A stretch of 49,205 nucleotides of DNA, from the NCBI GenBank assembly GCA_902564235.1, contig CACFAG010000008.1, positions 1 to 49,205 of the forward strand, read 5' to 3'. The translations under genes were made by a program, and so were the position numbers. This document shows, piece by piece, positions 1 to 8,599 of this stretch (position 1 is its first letter; every line of letters starts with the position of its first letter). Below the pieces are notes generated by a model. That model was not told where the DNA came from. It did not search any database and saw only the letters and a program-made list of their open reading frames with translations. Source of the DNA: an uncultured Prochlorococcus sp. (GTDB taxonomy: Bacteria > Cyanobacteriota > Cyanobacteriia > PCC-6307 > Cyanobiaceae).

Positions 1-376
1 GTCTCGGTTCTTGAACTGAATCGAGATATCTTTTTTGACTTCTATAATTTGATGCTACCTCTTTAAAAATTTGAAACCATACTGCGTTGGTAATCTGATC
101 TATCCATATTAAATAAAAATTATTTTTTAAATATATACATTTATAAGATTTACCACCATATCCATGAAAGTTATTTTTAATATTATATTTTTTACTTGTT
201 AATTTCTGAGGAAGCGACTCTTTTTCATTAAATGGTCTTGCAAAAATAGCATTTTCATTTTGACCTTCACCAACAAGATCAATCCAAAAAATGATATCCC
301 TAACAATAGTTAATTCCTTGAAAGTTTTTTTTTGAGATTTAGTTTGCCCAACCTTTAAATTTTCATTATTACTCAT
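1..376 (-). CDS. S9-family (prolyl oligopeptidase) peptidase, N-terminal fragment
   Basis: This is the 5' part of a minus-strand gene that starts at an ATG (376-374) and runs off the left edge of the window, so the catalytic alpha/beta-hydrolase half is not visible. The readable 125 residues resemble the beta-propeller start of S9 acylaminoacyl/dipeptidyl peptidases: a strand reading FWIDLVGEGQNENAIFARP, then NIKNNFHGYGGKSY, which corresponds to the family's N-[VI]-[RK]-x(3)-H-x-YGG-x-x-Y motif. Members are cytosolic serine peptidases or esterases acting on short peptides. The gene is divergent from def, with about 80 bp between the starts. Family assignment is reasonable; the substrate is unknown. 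Confidence 0.68.
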   Translation of the reverse strand, partial: MSNNENLKVGQTKSQKKTFKELTIVRDIIFWIDLVGEGQNENAIFARPFNEKESLPQKLTSKKYNIKNNFHGYGGKSYKCIYLKNNFYLIWIDQITNAVWFQIFKEVASNYRSQKRYLDSVQEPR

Positions 377-456
377 TTAAAAAAACTATAAAGAATGCAA
401 ATTAAAGTGCTAGTATTTTTATAGCTAAACTCTTAGGTAAAAACCTTTTTTTTAAC

Positions 457-1062
457 GTGGCAAACCATTTTTCACAACTTGCAAAAAAGTCAAGAACAAA
501 TGGAAACGCAGAAAAAATTGCAAAAGAACAACTAGGTAAGCCATCTCTAGATATTTATAAACTTGGTGATGATGTATTAAGACAAAATTCCAAAAGAATA
601 ACTAAAGTTGACGAATCGATTAGAAAACTTGCTAGAGAAATGCTTCAAAGCATGTATGCAGCTAAAGGAATTGGACTTGCTGCACCTCAAATTGGAATCA
701 ACAAAGAGCTTCTAGTCATAGACGTAAATTTTGAAGATTCAGCAGCAGAACCGTTAATATTAATCAATCCACAAATTACAGACTTTGGAACAACCCTTAA
801 TTCATACGAAGAAGGCTGCTTGAGTATACCTGGTGTCTATTTGAATGTAGTAAGACCATCAACTATAAAATTAAAATTTAGAGATGAAATGGGACGACCA
901 CGTAAAATGAAAGCAGATGGACTTCTAGCGAGGTGTATTCAACACGAAATGGATCACTTAAATGGAATATTATTTGTAGATAGAGTTACATCAAAAGATG
1001 ATTTGAACAAAGAACTTTTAAAAGAAGGGTTTAACGAAAAAGACGTTATTTCAATTAATTAA
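457..1062 (+). CDS. def: Peptide deformylase
   Basis: It removes the formyl group from the N-terminal methionine of nascent proteins at the ribosome, using a bound divalent metal. All three family motifs are present: GIGLAAPQ (residues 71-78), EGCLS (119-123, Cys metal ligand) and HEMDH (163-167, two His ligands and catalytic Glu). The length of 201 aa is typical of the longer cyanobacterial type with an N-terminal extension. The start is a GTG at 457; the next in-frame Met lies inside the conserved fold (residue 63), so GTG is preferred. The HIT protein gene follows after 4 bp, suggesting co-transcription. Confidence 0.97.
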   Translation: MANHFSQLAKKSRTNGNAEKIAKEQLGKPSLDIYKLGDDVLRQNSKRITKVDESIRKLAREMLQSMYAAKGIGLAAPQIGINKELLVIDVNFEDSAAEPLILINPQITDFGTTLNSYEEGCLSIPGVYLNVVRPSTIKLKFRDEMGRPRKMKADGLLARCIQHEMDHLNGILFVDRVTSKDDLNKELLKEGFNEKDVISIN

Positions 1063-1066
1063 TTTA

Positions 1067-1408
1067 ATGACTGAAACAACAATATTTCAAAAAATCATTA
1101 ATGAAGAAATACCCTGCGATAAGCTTTATGAAGATAAGTTTTGTATTGCGTTTAATGATATCCAGGCACAAGCTCCAATACATTTTTTAGTGATTCCTAA
1201 AAAGCCAATAATCAGTTTAATAGAGTGTATTGAGCAAGATACAAATTTATTAGGGCATTTACTTTTTGTTGGTAGCAAAATAGCTAAATCAAAAAATTTA
1301 ACTAATTGGAGAACAGTAATTAACACTGGAGCAGAATCGGGACAAACAGTTTTTCATTTACATATTCATTTTTTATCTGGAAGAAAAATGAATTGGCCTC
1401 CTGGTTAA
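1067..1408 (+). CDS. HIT-family (HINT/PKCI-type) nucleotide hydrolase
   Basis: This is a 113-aa histidine-triad protein. The signature HLHIHFLSG ends the domain at residues 97-105, with the active-site triad at His97, His99 and His101. The N-terminal TIFQKIINEEIPCDKLYED is typical of the HINT branch, which hydrolyses phosphoramidate or acyl-adenylate nucleotides. The length matches bacterial HinT. It begins 4 bp after the def stop and probably shares its transcript. The physiological substrate cannot be told from the sequence. Confidence 0.93.
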   Translation: MTETTIFQKIINEEIPCDKLYEDKFCIAFNDIQAQAPIHFLVIPKKPIISLIECIEQDTNLLGHLLFVGSKIAKSKNLTNWRTVINTGAESGQTVFHLHIHFLSGRKMNWPPG

Positions 1409-1454
1409 AACTCTCGAAAGAAATATTAATTGGTTATAAATAAATAAAAACAAA

Positions 1455-1733
1455 ATGAATACTCCAGAGTCCTTAAACACAGAACCTAAAAATTTTTTCA
1501 ATTTAATCTCAAAAAATTGGGAAGAGCTAGATGATTCACTCAAAACTAAGTTAATAAAAATTTGGAACGTCATAACTTATAAATGGCAATTACAAATTTT
1601 ATTTAATCTACCTTTTCTACTATGGTGGGCATTAGATAAAACTTTTCCAAAAGTTCATGAATTTGATGCAACAATCTTGAATTACTTGAATTTACCTGAC
1701 TGGGCACTTTCATTTATTGGCTTTGGTCAATAG
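1455..1733 (+). CDS. Small membrane-associated protein, unknown function
   Basis: A 92-aa protein that I do not recognise. It has an Asn/Lys-rich soluble N-terminus, an amphipathic stretch (about 30-45) and one hydrophobic, Trp-rich segment (LQILFNLPFLLWWALD, about 47-62) that could be a membrane helix. A short C-terminal tail ends in LPDWALSFIGFGQ. It lies 46 bp after the HIT gene and 41 bp before the ABC transporter gene on the same strand, so it may belong to either unit. Clean start, good length and co-directional packing support a real gene; no function is inferred. Confidence 0.7.
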   Translation: MNTPESLNTEPKNFFNLISKNWEELDDSLKTKLIKIWNVITYKWQLQILFNLPFLLWWALDKTFPKVHEFDATILNYLNLPDWALSFIGFGQ

Positions 1734-1774
1734 ACTTCTAAAAGTTATAATTTATCTTATAAAACTTTTGAGTA

Positions 1775-3757
1775 ATGAATACAGTAGTTAATAATAAATC
1801 CAAATTTATATTGCAATTACAAAAATTAAGGCGATTATCTCAACCTTTTTTCTTGCCAATTGAGCAAAATAACGGGATACAATTTATTTGGCTCTTAATT
1901 TCGCTTTTATTCTGCGTAGGAGGAATAGTCCTTGTATTACTTACAGGCATAATTAATTTATTAGAAAATTTTCAACCAGAATTATTAGAAAAATATTTTG
2001 AGGGTGTTGTTAGTACTCTTAATACAATTTGGGCCGGAAAATGGGGATTGATCTTCTCTGCACTATTCGTAATAGGTTCTTCAAGCTTCTTTAGTTTTAG
2101 GCATCAACTAAAAGCAAAAAGATGGATTCATTGGATTTTATTAGGAATAATTGTATTAATGCTTTTAGCAATTAACGGTATAAATGCAGGGATTGGTTTT
2201 ATTGCAAGAGATTTAACTAATGCCCTAGTTCAAAGAGAACAAGATGGTTTCTACAGAATTTTAGCAATATACGCATCTTGCTTTATTTTTGCATTACCAA
2301 TAAGGGCTCTACAAATTTTCTTTACACTAAAATTGAGCATTATTTGGAGAGAGTGGCTTTCAAAAAGTCTGATCACCCAGTATCTAACTAACAGAGCTTA
2401 CTTCAAGCTTAATCCAAATGATGAGCAAGCAACTGATGTTGACAATCCAGATCAGCGAATCTCCGAAGATACAAAGTCATTTACTGAACAAAGCTTAACT
2501 TTCACGATTGGGATATTTGATGCAATTTTGACTTTTTCTCTGAATATTCTCATCCTTTACACCATTAGTAGAACGTTAACCTTTTCCCTATTTACATTCG
2601 CTGCAATAGCTTCTTCACTTCTAATATACGCAGGAAAAAGATTAGTGAAAATTAATTTTGATCAATTGAGATATGAGGCTGATTTCAGATATGGCTTAGT
2701 TCATATAAGAAATAACTCCGAAGCAATAGCGTTTTATTCAGGAGAATACCCAGAAAATGTAGAAAATCAAAGAAGATTAGGAGTTTTAGTAAAAAATTTC
2801 AACCTACTGATAATTTGGAAAACAATAATATTTACAATGAAAAGATCGACTAATTATGCTGGAGTATTTTTTCCATATTTAATAATGGCTGTTCCATATT
2901 TCGCTGGAACTATTGATTACGGGAAATTTGTACAAGCAAATTTTGCATTTAATATGGTCGAAGGTTCTCTCTTTTTTATAGTTAACCAAATAGATGAACT
3001 TGCAAAGTTCACTGCAGGTATTAGCAGATTAGAAGGGTTTCAATCTGAAGTTGAGTTAATAAGTAAAGAAAAGCCATCTAAAAATAATATCTCTATTACA
3101 AATAAACCTGAAATACTCATTAAAAATGCAGATTTATGCACTCCAGGCTCTAGTAAGCCCATTATTAAAGATCTAAGCATGAATATTAATAATAGAGACA
3201 CCCTTTTAATCACTGGACCTTCAGGTTGTGGTAAAACCTCACTTTTAAGAATGATCAGTGGTTTGTGGCAACCTGATAAAGGGTTAATAGAAAAGCCAAA
3301 AACAGGTGATTTACTTTTTATTCCCCAAAAGCCATACATGATTTTAGGTTCACTGAGAGAACAACTTTGTTATCCAACTGAAGTCAATAAATTTAGTGAC
3401 GAGCATTTATTCTCTGTGCTTAAGGAAGTTAGATTAAATTCTATGCTTGATAGATATCCAGATCTTGATGTCAAGCAAGATTGGCCAAGGATATTATCTC
3501 TTGGAGAACAACAAAGACTGGCTTTTGCGAGACTTTTACTAAATTCGCCACAATTTGCAGTACTTGATGAAGCAACTAGTGCATTAGATATTGAAACTGA
3601 AAAATATCTCTATGGTTTGCTTATAAAAAGAGAACTTTCTCTTATAAGTGTGGGGCATCGTCCAACTCTAAAAGAATTTCACAATAACGTTTTAGCTTTA
3701 AACGGTAAAGGGAATTGGCAATTGTTACCTACAAAAAACTATAATTTTGATAACTAG
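1775..3757 (+). CDS. SbmA/ABCD-like ABC transporter (fused membrane and ATPase domains)
   Basis: A 660-aa half-transporter. The N-terminal ~420 residues hold several hydrophobic helices of the ABC_membrane_2 type (SbmA/BacA and peroxisomal ABCD families); the EREQDGFYRIL-like and WREWL region is typical. The ATPase follows: Walker A GPSGCGKTS at about 481-489, signature LSLGEQQR near 574, Walker B FAVLDEAT near 590, and an H-loop (SVGHR) near 627. It probably homodimerises in the plasma or thylakoid membrane. Relatives carry fatty acyl compounds, peptides or cobalamin, but the substrate here is unknown. The Hli gene starts 9 bp downstream, so translation may be linked. Confidence 0.9.
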   Translation: MNTVVNNKSKFILQLQKLRRLSQPFFLPIEQNNGIQFIWLLISLLFCVGGIVLVLLTGIINLLENFQPELLEKYFEGVVSTLNTIWAGKWGLIFSALFVIGSSSFFSFRHQLKAKRWIHWILLGIIVLMLLAINGINAGIGFIARDLTNALVQREQDGFYRILAIYASCFIFALPIRALQIFFTLKLSIIWREWLSKSLITQYLTNRAYFKLNPNDEQATDVDNPDQRISEDTKSFTEQSLTFTIGIFDAILTFSLNILILYTISRTLTFSLFTFAAIASSLLIYAGKRLVKINFDQLRYEADFRYGLVHIRNNSEAIAFYSGEYPENVENQRRLGVLVKNFNLLIIWKTIIFTMKRSTNYAGVFFPYLIMAVPYFAGTIDYGKFVQANFAFNMVEGSLFFIVNQIDELAKFTAGISRLEGFQSEVELISKEKPSKNNISITNKPEILIKNADLCTPGSSKPIIKDLSMNINNRDTLLITGPSGCGKTSLLRMISGLWQPDKGLIEKPKTGDLLFIPQKPYMILGSLREQLCYPTEVNKFSDEHLFSVLKEVRLNSMLDRYPDLDVKQDWPRILSLGEQQRLAFARLLLNSPQFAVLDEATSALDIETEKYLYGLLIKRELSLISVGHRPTLKEFHNNVLALNGKGNWQLLPTKNYNFDN

Positions 3758-3766
3758 AGTATTTTT

Positions 3767-4006
3767 ATGAAAACTGGTGAAGATAGTGATGAATTAAAAA
3801 ACATTTCTATTGATAATGATTTGAAAGAAGATAGCGATCTCACAACTGAAGAAAAGATTGATGAAGATATTGAAATGTATAATTTTGGATGGAGTAGTTA
3901 TTCTGAAAAAACTAATGGAAGATTTGCAATGATTGGCTTTCTTTCAATAATATTGATTGAACTATTTAGTAAACAATCGTTTTTAAAATGGGCAGGAATC
4001 CTATAA
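3767..4006 (+). CDS. High-light-inducible protein (one-helix chlorophyll-binding)
   Basis: A 79-aa Hli/SCP protein. The chlorophyll-binding motif ExxNGRxAMIGF is present (E47 through F58: EKTNGRFAMIGF) and runs into a single membrane helix (about 52-67). The first 40 residues are an acidic Asp/Glu-rich extension. Hli proteins bind chlorophyll and carotenoid, protect photosystem assembly intermediates and dissipate excess energy in thylakoids. The gene sits 9 bp after the ABC transporter and its stop abuts the convergent ycf66 stop with no spacer, so its terminator, if any, lies inside the opposing gene. Many Hli copies are expected in such genomes; the subtype is not assigned. Confidence 0.93.
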   Translation: MKTGEDSDELKNISIDNDLKEDSDLTTEEKIDEDIEMYNFGWSSYSEKTNGRFAMIGFLSIILIELFSKQSFLKWAGIL

Positions 4007-4936
4007 TTAATCATCAAATCTAGAACTGTTATCTCTAGGTTTTTTCTTGTTTGTTCCAATGTTATATCTACTATTTTGATTTTTTGAACTTGATCTAGCT
4101 GAAGAGTTTACTCTACGAGTCTCACGTGGTTTTTTAGCTTGATTAGCATCTTTAAATGAAGCATCTTCTACTTGAGCTGTTGAAGTTTGCTGCCTAATAG
4201 GGGATCTAGTAGGTTTCTTTCTTAATGGAGAAGAATCAGCAGGAGGAGAGATATTTTCTTGTCTAGAAACTGTACGATTCATTCTGGGTCTTGACCCTGT
4301 TTTAACTTCATCGCGAGATAAATTTCTTCTTTCACCAAAGTTATTTGTTTCTGGTTGTTTCCTATTTCTATCTTCAGAAGTCTGTCTTCTCCTTCTTATA
4401 GGCTCTTTATTATCAAACTGATTTATTCCCCTTGTAGATGGCCTACTTCTACTTGCTGCAGCAGAGGGTATGGCTCTTGAAACATTCCTCCTACGAGATC
4501 TCCCCTCCTCATAATCTTCTTCAAATTCATCTTCTTGAGGTTTAAATCTTCTTGATGGTCTTTCAGATTCTTCAAACCTATCATAATCATTATTAAATCG
4601 ACTTCTAGAATTTCTAGGCAGATCAGAAACAGGATCATCATCAAAATAAGATGACCTTCTAGCTTGATCAGTAGCAACTCCCCTCAATCGCACACTTTCA
4701 TATGCGAAAAAAACTGTGGTTCCTGCTAACAAAAACTGACCAAACTGAAGAATTGGATCTAACCTCCAACCTTGAAAAAACAATATTCCCCCGCACAAAA
4801 GTCCTATAGCTGCGAAAAAAACATCATAATCTCTTGCTAATGCAGGTTTAAAAGTCCTTAAGAAATAAAGGCCTCCTCCACATACGGCAAGGACAATACC
4901 AACAATACTGGCCCAATTGAGACTAGCATTGACCAC
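4007..4936 (-). CDS. Ycf66 family membrane protein
   Basis: A 309-aa protein with a GTG start at 4936 preceded by GGAG seven bases upstream. The first ~95 residues contain three hydrophobic helices with the Ycf66 pattern (SIVGIVLAVCGGGLYFLRTFKPALARDYDV, then FFAAIGLLCGGILFFQGWRLDPILQFGQ). The remaining two thirds is a low-complexity tail rich in Arg, Ser, Asn, Asp and Glu, with no recognisable domain and probably disordered. Ycf66 is conserved in cyanobacteria and some plastids without a defined function. It lies just downstream of psbX on the same strand. Confidence 0.88.
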   Translation of the reverse strand: MVNASLNWASIVGIVLAVCGGGLYFLRTFKPALARDYDVFFAAIGLLCGGILFFQGWRLDPILQFGQFLLAGTTVFFAYESVRLRGVATDQARRSSYFDDDPVSDLPRNSRSRFNNDYDRFEESERPSRRFKPQEDEFEEDYEEGRSRRRNVSRAIPSAAASRSRPSTRGINQFDNKEPIRRRRQTSEDRNRKQPETNNFGERRNLSRDEVKTGSRPRMNRTVSRQENISPPADSSPLRKKPTRSPIRQQTSTAQVEDASFKDANQAKKPRETRRVNSSARSSSKNQNSRYNIGTNKKKPRDNSSRFDD

Positions 4937-4959
4937 ATTCTTTCTCCAAAATATATTTT

Positions 4960-4982
4960 TAAAAGGGTAGTTAAATCACCCT
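4960..4982 (-). terminator. Possible weak terminator after psbX
   Basis: Read on the minus strand, AGGGT and ACCCT (4982-4978 and 4968-4964) can pair around a 9-nt loop and are followed by TTTTAAAAA. It lies between the psbX stop and the ycf66 start. The stem is only five pairs, so termination would be partial at best. Confidence 0.35.
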
Positions 4983-5015
4983 ATATATATAGTGTACTTA
5001 AAACTTTTACAAAAA

Positions 5016-5201
5016 CTAGCGTCTTCCAGTAGAAGTACGATCTAGAGAATCTTTCTGACTGACAAAGATCAAAAATGCAGTAGCTGGAATAACGATAAGT
5101 AAAGCAGCGGCAATAAAACTACCTATCATTCCAACTGCAGAATTATTTGCAACTTCAGCAGAAAAATCTGCGGCTAGTAATAAGTTTGAGATTTGAAACA
5201 C
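5016..5201 (-). CDS. psbX: Photosystem II protein PsbX
   Basis: A 61-aa single-helix subunit of the photosystem II core, where it lies near the QB/cytochrome b559 side and affects plastoquinone exchange. The C-terminal part [20 protein letters not shown] followed by QKDSLDR is the PsbX signature (helix then the QKD turn). The N-terminal ~25 residues form an extension longer than in the 39-aa PsbX of other cyanobacteria, as is usual in this lineage. The gene stands alone and is divergent from the YggT gene. Confidence 0.9.
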   Translation of the reverse strand: MFQISNLLLAADFSAEVANNSAVGMIGSFIAAALLIVIPATAFLIFVSQKDSLDRTSTGRR

Positions 5202-5282
5202 TTTTTAAATATTAAATTCTCAATTTATAATACGAATTAAATACGTTTCAATGGGTTATTTATTAAGATGAATTAAATAATT

Positions 5283-5597
5283 GTGATTTCCTTGCTTGTA
5301 AACTCCCTTCAAATTTTAGATCTTAGTTTAGGAATCTCTCTTTCATATCTAACTATAGTTTTTCTAATAAGATTAATTCTTACTTGGTACCCAAAAATTG
5401 ATTTAAGTAAAGGTTTTTGGTTATTAATTTCAATACCGTCAAACTCTATTCTTAATTTAACAAGAAAATTAATTCCTCCTATTGGAGGAGTTGATGTTGG
5501 ACCCGTAATTTGGATTGGAATTTTAAGCTTTTTAAGAGAAATTTTAGTTGGTCAGCAAGGACTTATAAAACTTGCATTGCATACACATATTACATAG
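5283..5597 (+). CDS. YggT/Ycf19-family membrane protein
   Basis: A 104-aa integral membrane protein with two hydrophobic segments (about 14-34 and 75-92) flanking LTWYPKIDLSKG and IPSNSILNLTRKLIPPIGGVD. This layout (SW/WYP, then P-x-x-x-L/R-x-x-IPP-xGGxD) is the YggT/YlmG/Ycf19 signature. Relatives in cyanobacteria and plastids influence nucleoid distribution or thylakoid protein assembly. The start is GTG at 5283; no ATG is available upstream in frame. The gene converges on accC with 18 bp between stops. Confidence 0.87.
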   Translation: MISLLVNSLQILDLSLGISLSYLTIVFLIRLILTWYPKIDLSKGFWLLISIPSNSILNLTRKLIPPIGGVDVGPVIWIGILSFLREILVGQQGLIKLALHTHIT

Positions 5598-5615
5598 AGA
5601 TCATTTAATTATTTC

Positions 5616-6962
5616 TCAGTAATTTGGCAATAATTCTTCCTCTACATATTTAGTATGTATCTTACCTTCCTGAAATTTAGATTTATTCAGTAAGTTTAGA
5701 TGAAAGCTAATTGTTGTAGGAATACCGGTTATTGCGCATTCATTTAAAGCCCTATTCATACGTTTAATTGCAGTATTACGATCCTTCCCCCAGACTATTA
5801 ATTTACCAATTAACGAGTCATAGAAAGGAGGTATTTCATAGCCAGTATAAACATGACTATCTACTCTTACACCAGGACCACCAGGAGGAAGCCACCCAGT
5901 AATTTTCCCAGGTGATGGTCGGAAATTGTGAGAAGGATCTTCAGCGTTAATTCTACATTCAATGGCATGACCGTTTAAATGGATATCATCCTGATTAAAT
6001 TCCAAATTTGCTCCACTTGCGATTTTAATTTGCTCGGCTATTAAATCAACTCCAGTAACCATTTCAGTGACAGGATGTTCAACTTGAATCCTAGTATTCA
6101 TTTCCATAAAATAAAAATTATCATCATCAACTAAAAATTCAACTGTACCAGCTCCTTCGTAACCGATACTTTTTGCAGCAGCAATAGCTGCATTTCCCAT
6201 TTTTTTTCTTAGTTCAGTATTTATTGCAGGGCTAGGAGACTCTTCCAATAATTTCTGATGTCTTCTTTGAACTGAACAATCTCGCTCTCCTAAATGAACA
6301 ACATTACCAGACCTATCTGCCAAAATTTGAATTTCTACATGTCTTGGTTTTTTTATAAATTTCTCCATATATAAACCATCATTACCAAAAGCTGCTTCTG
6401 CTTCACCCTGAGCTGCTTTGAACATTTTTTCAAGATTATCAGCGTTTTCGACCAACCTCATTCCTCTTCCACCTCCTCCAGCAGTCGCTTTGATAATTAC
6501 TGGGTAGCCAATATCAGCTGCTAATTTATAAGCTTCATCTACATTTGACAACAAGCCTTTACTTCCAGGCACTGTTGGAACTCCTACTGCTTCCATAGTT
6601 TCTTTAGCAGTAGATTTATCTCCCATAGATCTAATAGCTTTAGGAGATGGACCAATAAAAACTATGCCATGATCGTTACACATCTCAGCAAATTTGTCAT
6701 TTTCCGCGAGAAATCCATAACCAGGATGAATAGCGTCAACTCCTCTCGACGTAGCAGCAGCAAGTATATTTGGAATATTTAAATAACTCTTATTACTTAA
6801 CGAGTCTCCAACGCACACTGCTTCATCAGCAAGCTGAACGTGCAATGCTTTTTTATCTACGGTGCTAAAAACTGCAACTGTTGCAATACCTAGTTCTCTA
6901 CAACTTCTGACAATTCGTAAAGCTATTTCTCCACGATTAGCAATTAAAACTTTTTCAACCAT
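5616..6962 (-). CDS. accC: Biotin carboxylase subunit of acetyl-CoA carboxylase
   Basis: A 448-aa protein catalysing ATP- and bicarbonate-dependent carboxylation of biotin on AccB, the first half-reaction of fatty acid synthesis. Visible features: the N-terminal [14 protein letters not shown], the ATP-grasp glycine-rich loop [10 protein letters not shown] (about 163-172), and [16 protein letters not shown] (about 286-301) with the catalytic Glu and Arg. The length matches the E. coli enzyme (449 aa). It is a single gene here, not next to accB, with a 260-bp spacer to the tRNA gene upstream. Confidence 0.97.
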   Translation of the reverse strand: MVEKVLIANRGEIALRIVRSCRELGIATVAVFSTVDKKALHVQLADEAVCVGDSLSNKSYLNIPNILAAATSRGVDAIHPGYGFLAENDKFAEMCNDHGIVFIGPSPKAIRSMGDKSTAKETMEAVGVPTVPGSKGLLSNVDEAYKLAADIGYPVIIKATAGGGGRGMRLVENADNLEKMFKAAQGEAEAAFGNDGLYMEKFIKKPRHVEIQILADRSGNVVHLGERDCSVQRRHQKLLEESPSPAINTELRKKMGNAAIAAAKSIGYEGAGTVEFLVDDDNFYFMEMNTRIQVEHPVTEMVTGVDLIAEQIKIASGANLEFNQDDIHLNGHAIECRINAEDPSHNFRPSPGKITGWLPPGGPGVRVDSHVYTGYEIPPFYDSLIGKLIVWGKDRNTAIKRMNRALNECAITGIPTTISFHLNLLNKSKFQEGKIHTKYVEEELLPNY

Positions 6963-7223
6963 TATGAAAATTAAATTGAAGAAATGAAAATGACTTAAAA
7001 CAAAAAATTCTTTGCCAAAGTACTTAACAAAATTTTTTAGTGATTAGAGGACATTTTTTACAATACAACCTAGAACGTTATATATGTATAAATATTTTTT
7101 TTATGCAATAGAAAAATGATTCATCACATTCAAAACTTTTCCTTTAGGAATACATCCTTATTTCAGTCAATAATGTATTATGTCTTTAAGGTTTAGGTAC
7201 CCTCCGGTGCTTGAAAACCCTTT

Positions 7224-7305
7224 GCGGACGTGGCGGAATTGGTAGACGCGCACGTCTAAGGAGCGTGTGGCTTAGGCCTTGCGAGTTCAAGTCTCGCCGT
7301 CCGCA
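7224..7305 (+). tRNA. tRNA-Leu, anticodon AAG (CTT codon)
   Basis: Class II tRNA of 82 nt. The acceptor stem GCGGACG/CGTCCGC pairs perfectly, with discriminator A at 7305. The D-arm has GCG/CGC with the GGTAGA loop. The anticodon stem CACGT/GCGTG encloses CTAAGGA, putting AAG at positions 34-36 after T33. A 13-nt variable arm and T-arm GCGAG-TTCAAGT-CTCGC follow. The 3' CCA is not encoded. The long variable arm and A73 fit leucine. The unmodified A34, probably edited to inosine or reading CUU only, is noteworthy. Confidence 0.95.
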
Positions 7306-7330
7306 TTTAATGTATTCTGGTTAAGCTGCA

Positions 7331-8596
7331 ATGAAAAAAAAATCAATTGCAGTAGTTATAGTTTCTAATGGTCCTGGTGAGTTAGCTACATGGGTAAGTC
7401 CAGTAATTGATGAGCTGAACAAAATAAATAAATCTCTATGTAATGACGATAAAATCGATTTGGCTCTTAGGTTAGTCCTTGTTCCTTGCCCAAATGCCAC
7501 TGGTAAAGAATTTATAGTTGCAAATTCATGGAATAAATTCGAATTAATTACAAAATCCAAAAGTTTTTGGAAATTATTAATAAAGCCAAGTTCTTTTGCG
7601 AATTGGCCAAAAAAAGGGGTAGTGATATTCCTTGGTGGAGATCAATTATGGAGCATTTTACTAGCGAAAAGATTAGGTTATTTAAATATTACATATGCTG
7701 AATGGGTTGCGCGATGGCCTCAATGGAACAACGAAATTGCTGCGATGAATGAAAAAGTAAAAGAGTTAATACCTAAAAAATATAAATATAAATGTAAAGT
7801 CATTGGCGATTTGATGGCAGATGTCAAACTTAATAGTGAAATATCATTAAGAAATAAAGAAAAACACTATATTGCATTGTTACCTGGTTCAAAAAAAGCG
7901 AAGCTTTCTGTTGGAATTCCTTTCTTCTTAGAAGTTGCAGATCATATTTCTGAAGAAAATCAAAATATAAATTTTATAATCCCCATCGCGCCAACTACTG
8001 ATAAAAGTGAATATTTATTTTTTCAGAGTAACAAAAATCCAATTGCTAAATATTACTCATCAAAAATCAAAGCAATTAAACACTGCAAAGACTCTCTTTT
8101 TGATTACGTAATTGAAACATCAAAAAATACAAAGATTTATCTAATCAAGAAACATCCTTGCTATGAAATATTAAAAGAATGTGATCTTGCAATTACAACT
8201 GTAGGCGCAAACACTGCAGAATTAGCAGCAATTACTCTCCCAATGTTAGTTGTTCTACCAACTCAACATTTAAATATGATGAATGCCTGGGATGGTATTT
8301 TTGGAGTAATTGGGAAAATTTCATTCGTAAATAGATTCCTAACTTTTATAATTAAAAATTTTTATTTTAATAAAAAGAAGTTTTTTGCTTGGCCAAATAT
8401 TAAAGCTAAAAGAATGATTGTTCCTGAAAGGATTGGTAATATTGCGCCAAGAAAAATTGCGAGAGAAGTATTATTTCTCATTAAAAACAGAGATCACTTA
8501 AAAAGTATTAGGGATACTCTACACAAAGAAAGAGGAGATAAAGGTGCTGCAAAAAAACTTGCTTCTATAATTGTTAATTCAATAAAAAAACTTTAA
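7331..8596 (+). CDS. LpxB-like glycosyltransferase-fold protein
   Basis: A 421-aa protein starting 25 bp after the tRNA-Leu gene. Its layout resembles lipid-A-disaccharide synthase: the N-terminal VSNGPGELATWVSPVI in place of the LpxB GE-x-SGD loop, a middle IGDLMADV, then LLPGSKKAKLSVGIPFFLEVA (like LPGSR...LP) and a C-terminal AITTVGANTAELAAITLPMLVVLPT (like the SGTATLE...P region). LpxB joins two acylated glucosamines in lipid A synthesis at the inner membrane. The changed N-terminal motif suggests a cyanobacterial paralogue whose substrate is uncertain. Confidence 0.65.
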   Translation: MKKKSIAVVIVSNGPGELATWVSPVIDELNKINKSLCNDDKIDLALRLVLVPCPNATGKEFIVANSWNKFELITKSKSFWKLLIKPSSFANWPKKGVVIFLGGDQLWSILLAKRLGYLNITYAEWVARWPQWNNEIAAMNEKVKELIPKKYKYKCKVIGDLMADVKLNSEISLRNKEKHYIALLPGSKKAKLSVGIPFFLEVADHISEENQNINFIIPIAPTTDKSEYLFFQSNKNPIAKYYSSKIKAIKHCKDSLFDYVIETSKNTKIYLIKKHPCYEILKECDLAITTVGANTAELAAITLPMLVVLPTQHLNMMNAWDGIFGVIGKISFVNRFLTFIIKNFYFNKKKFFAWPNIKAKRMIVPERIGNIAPRKIAREVLFLIKNRDHLKSIRDTLHKERGDKGAAKKLASIIVNSIKKL

Positions 8597-8599
8597 ATA

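Noticed and set aside
3040..3339. Minus-strand 99-codon frame within the ABC transporter ATPase domain
   Set aside because: It lies entirely opposite conserved Walker A coding sequence and shows no domain of its own.
7140..7223. Promoter of tRNA-Leu (TATTAT at 7176)
   Set aside because: No matching -35 element is seen, and TATTAT is too common in this composition to call.
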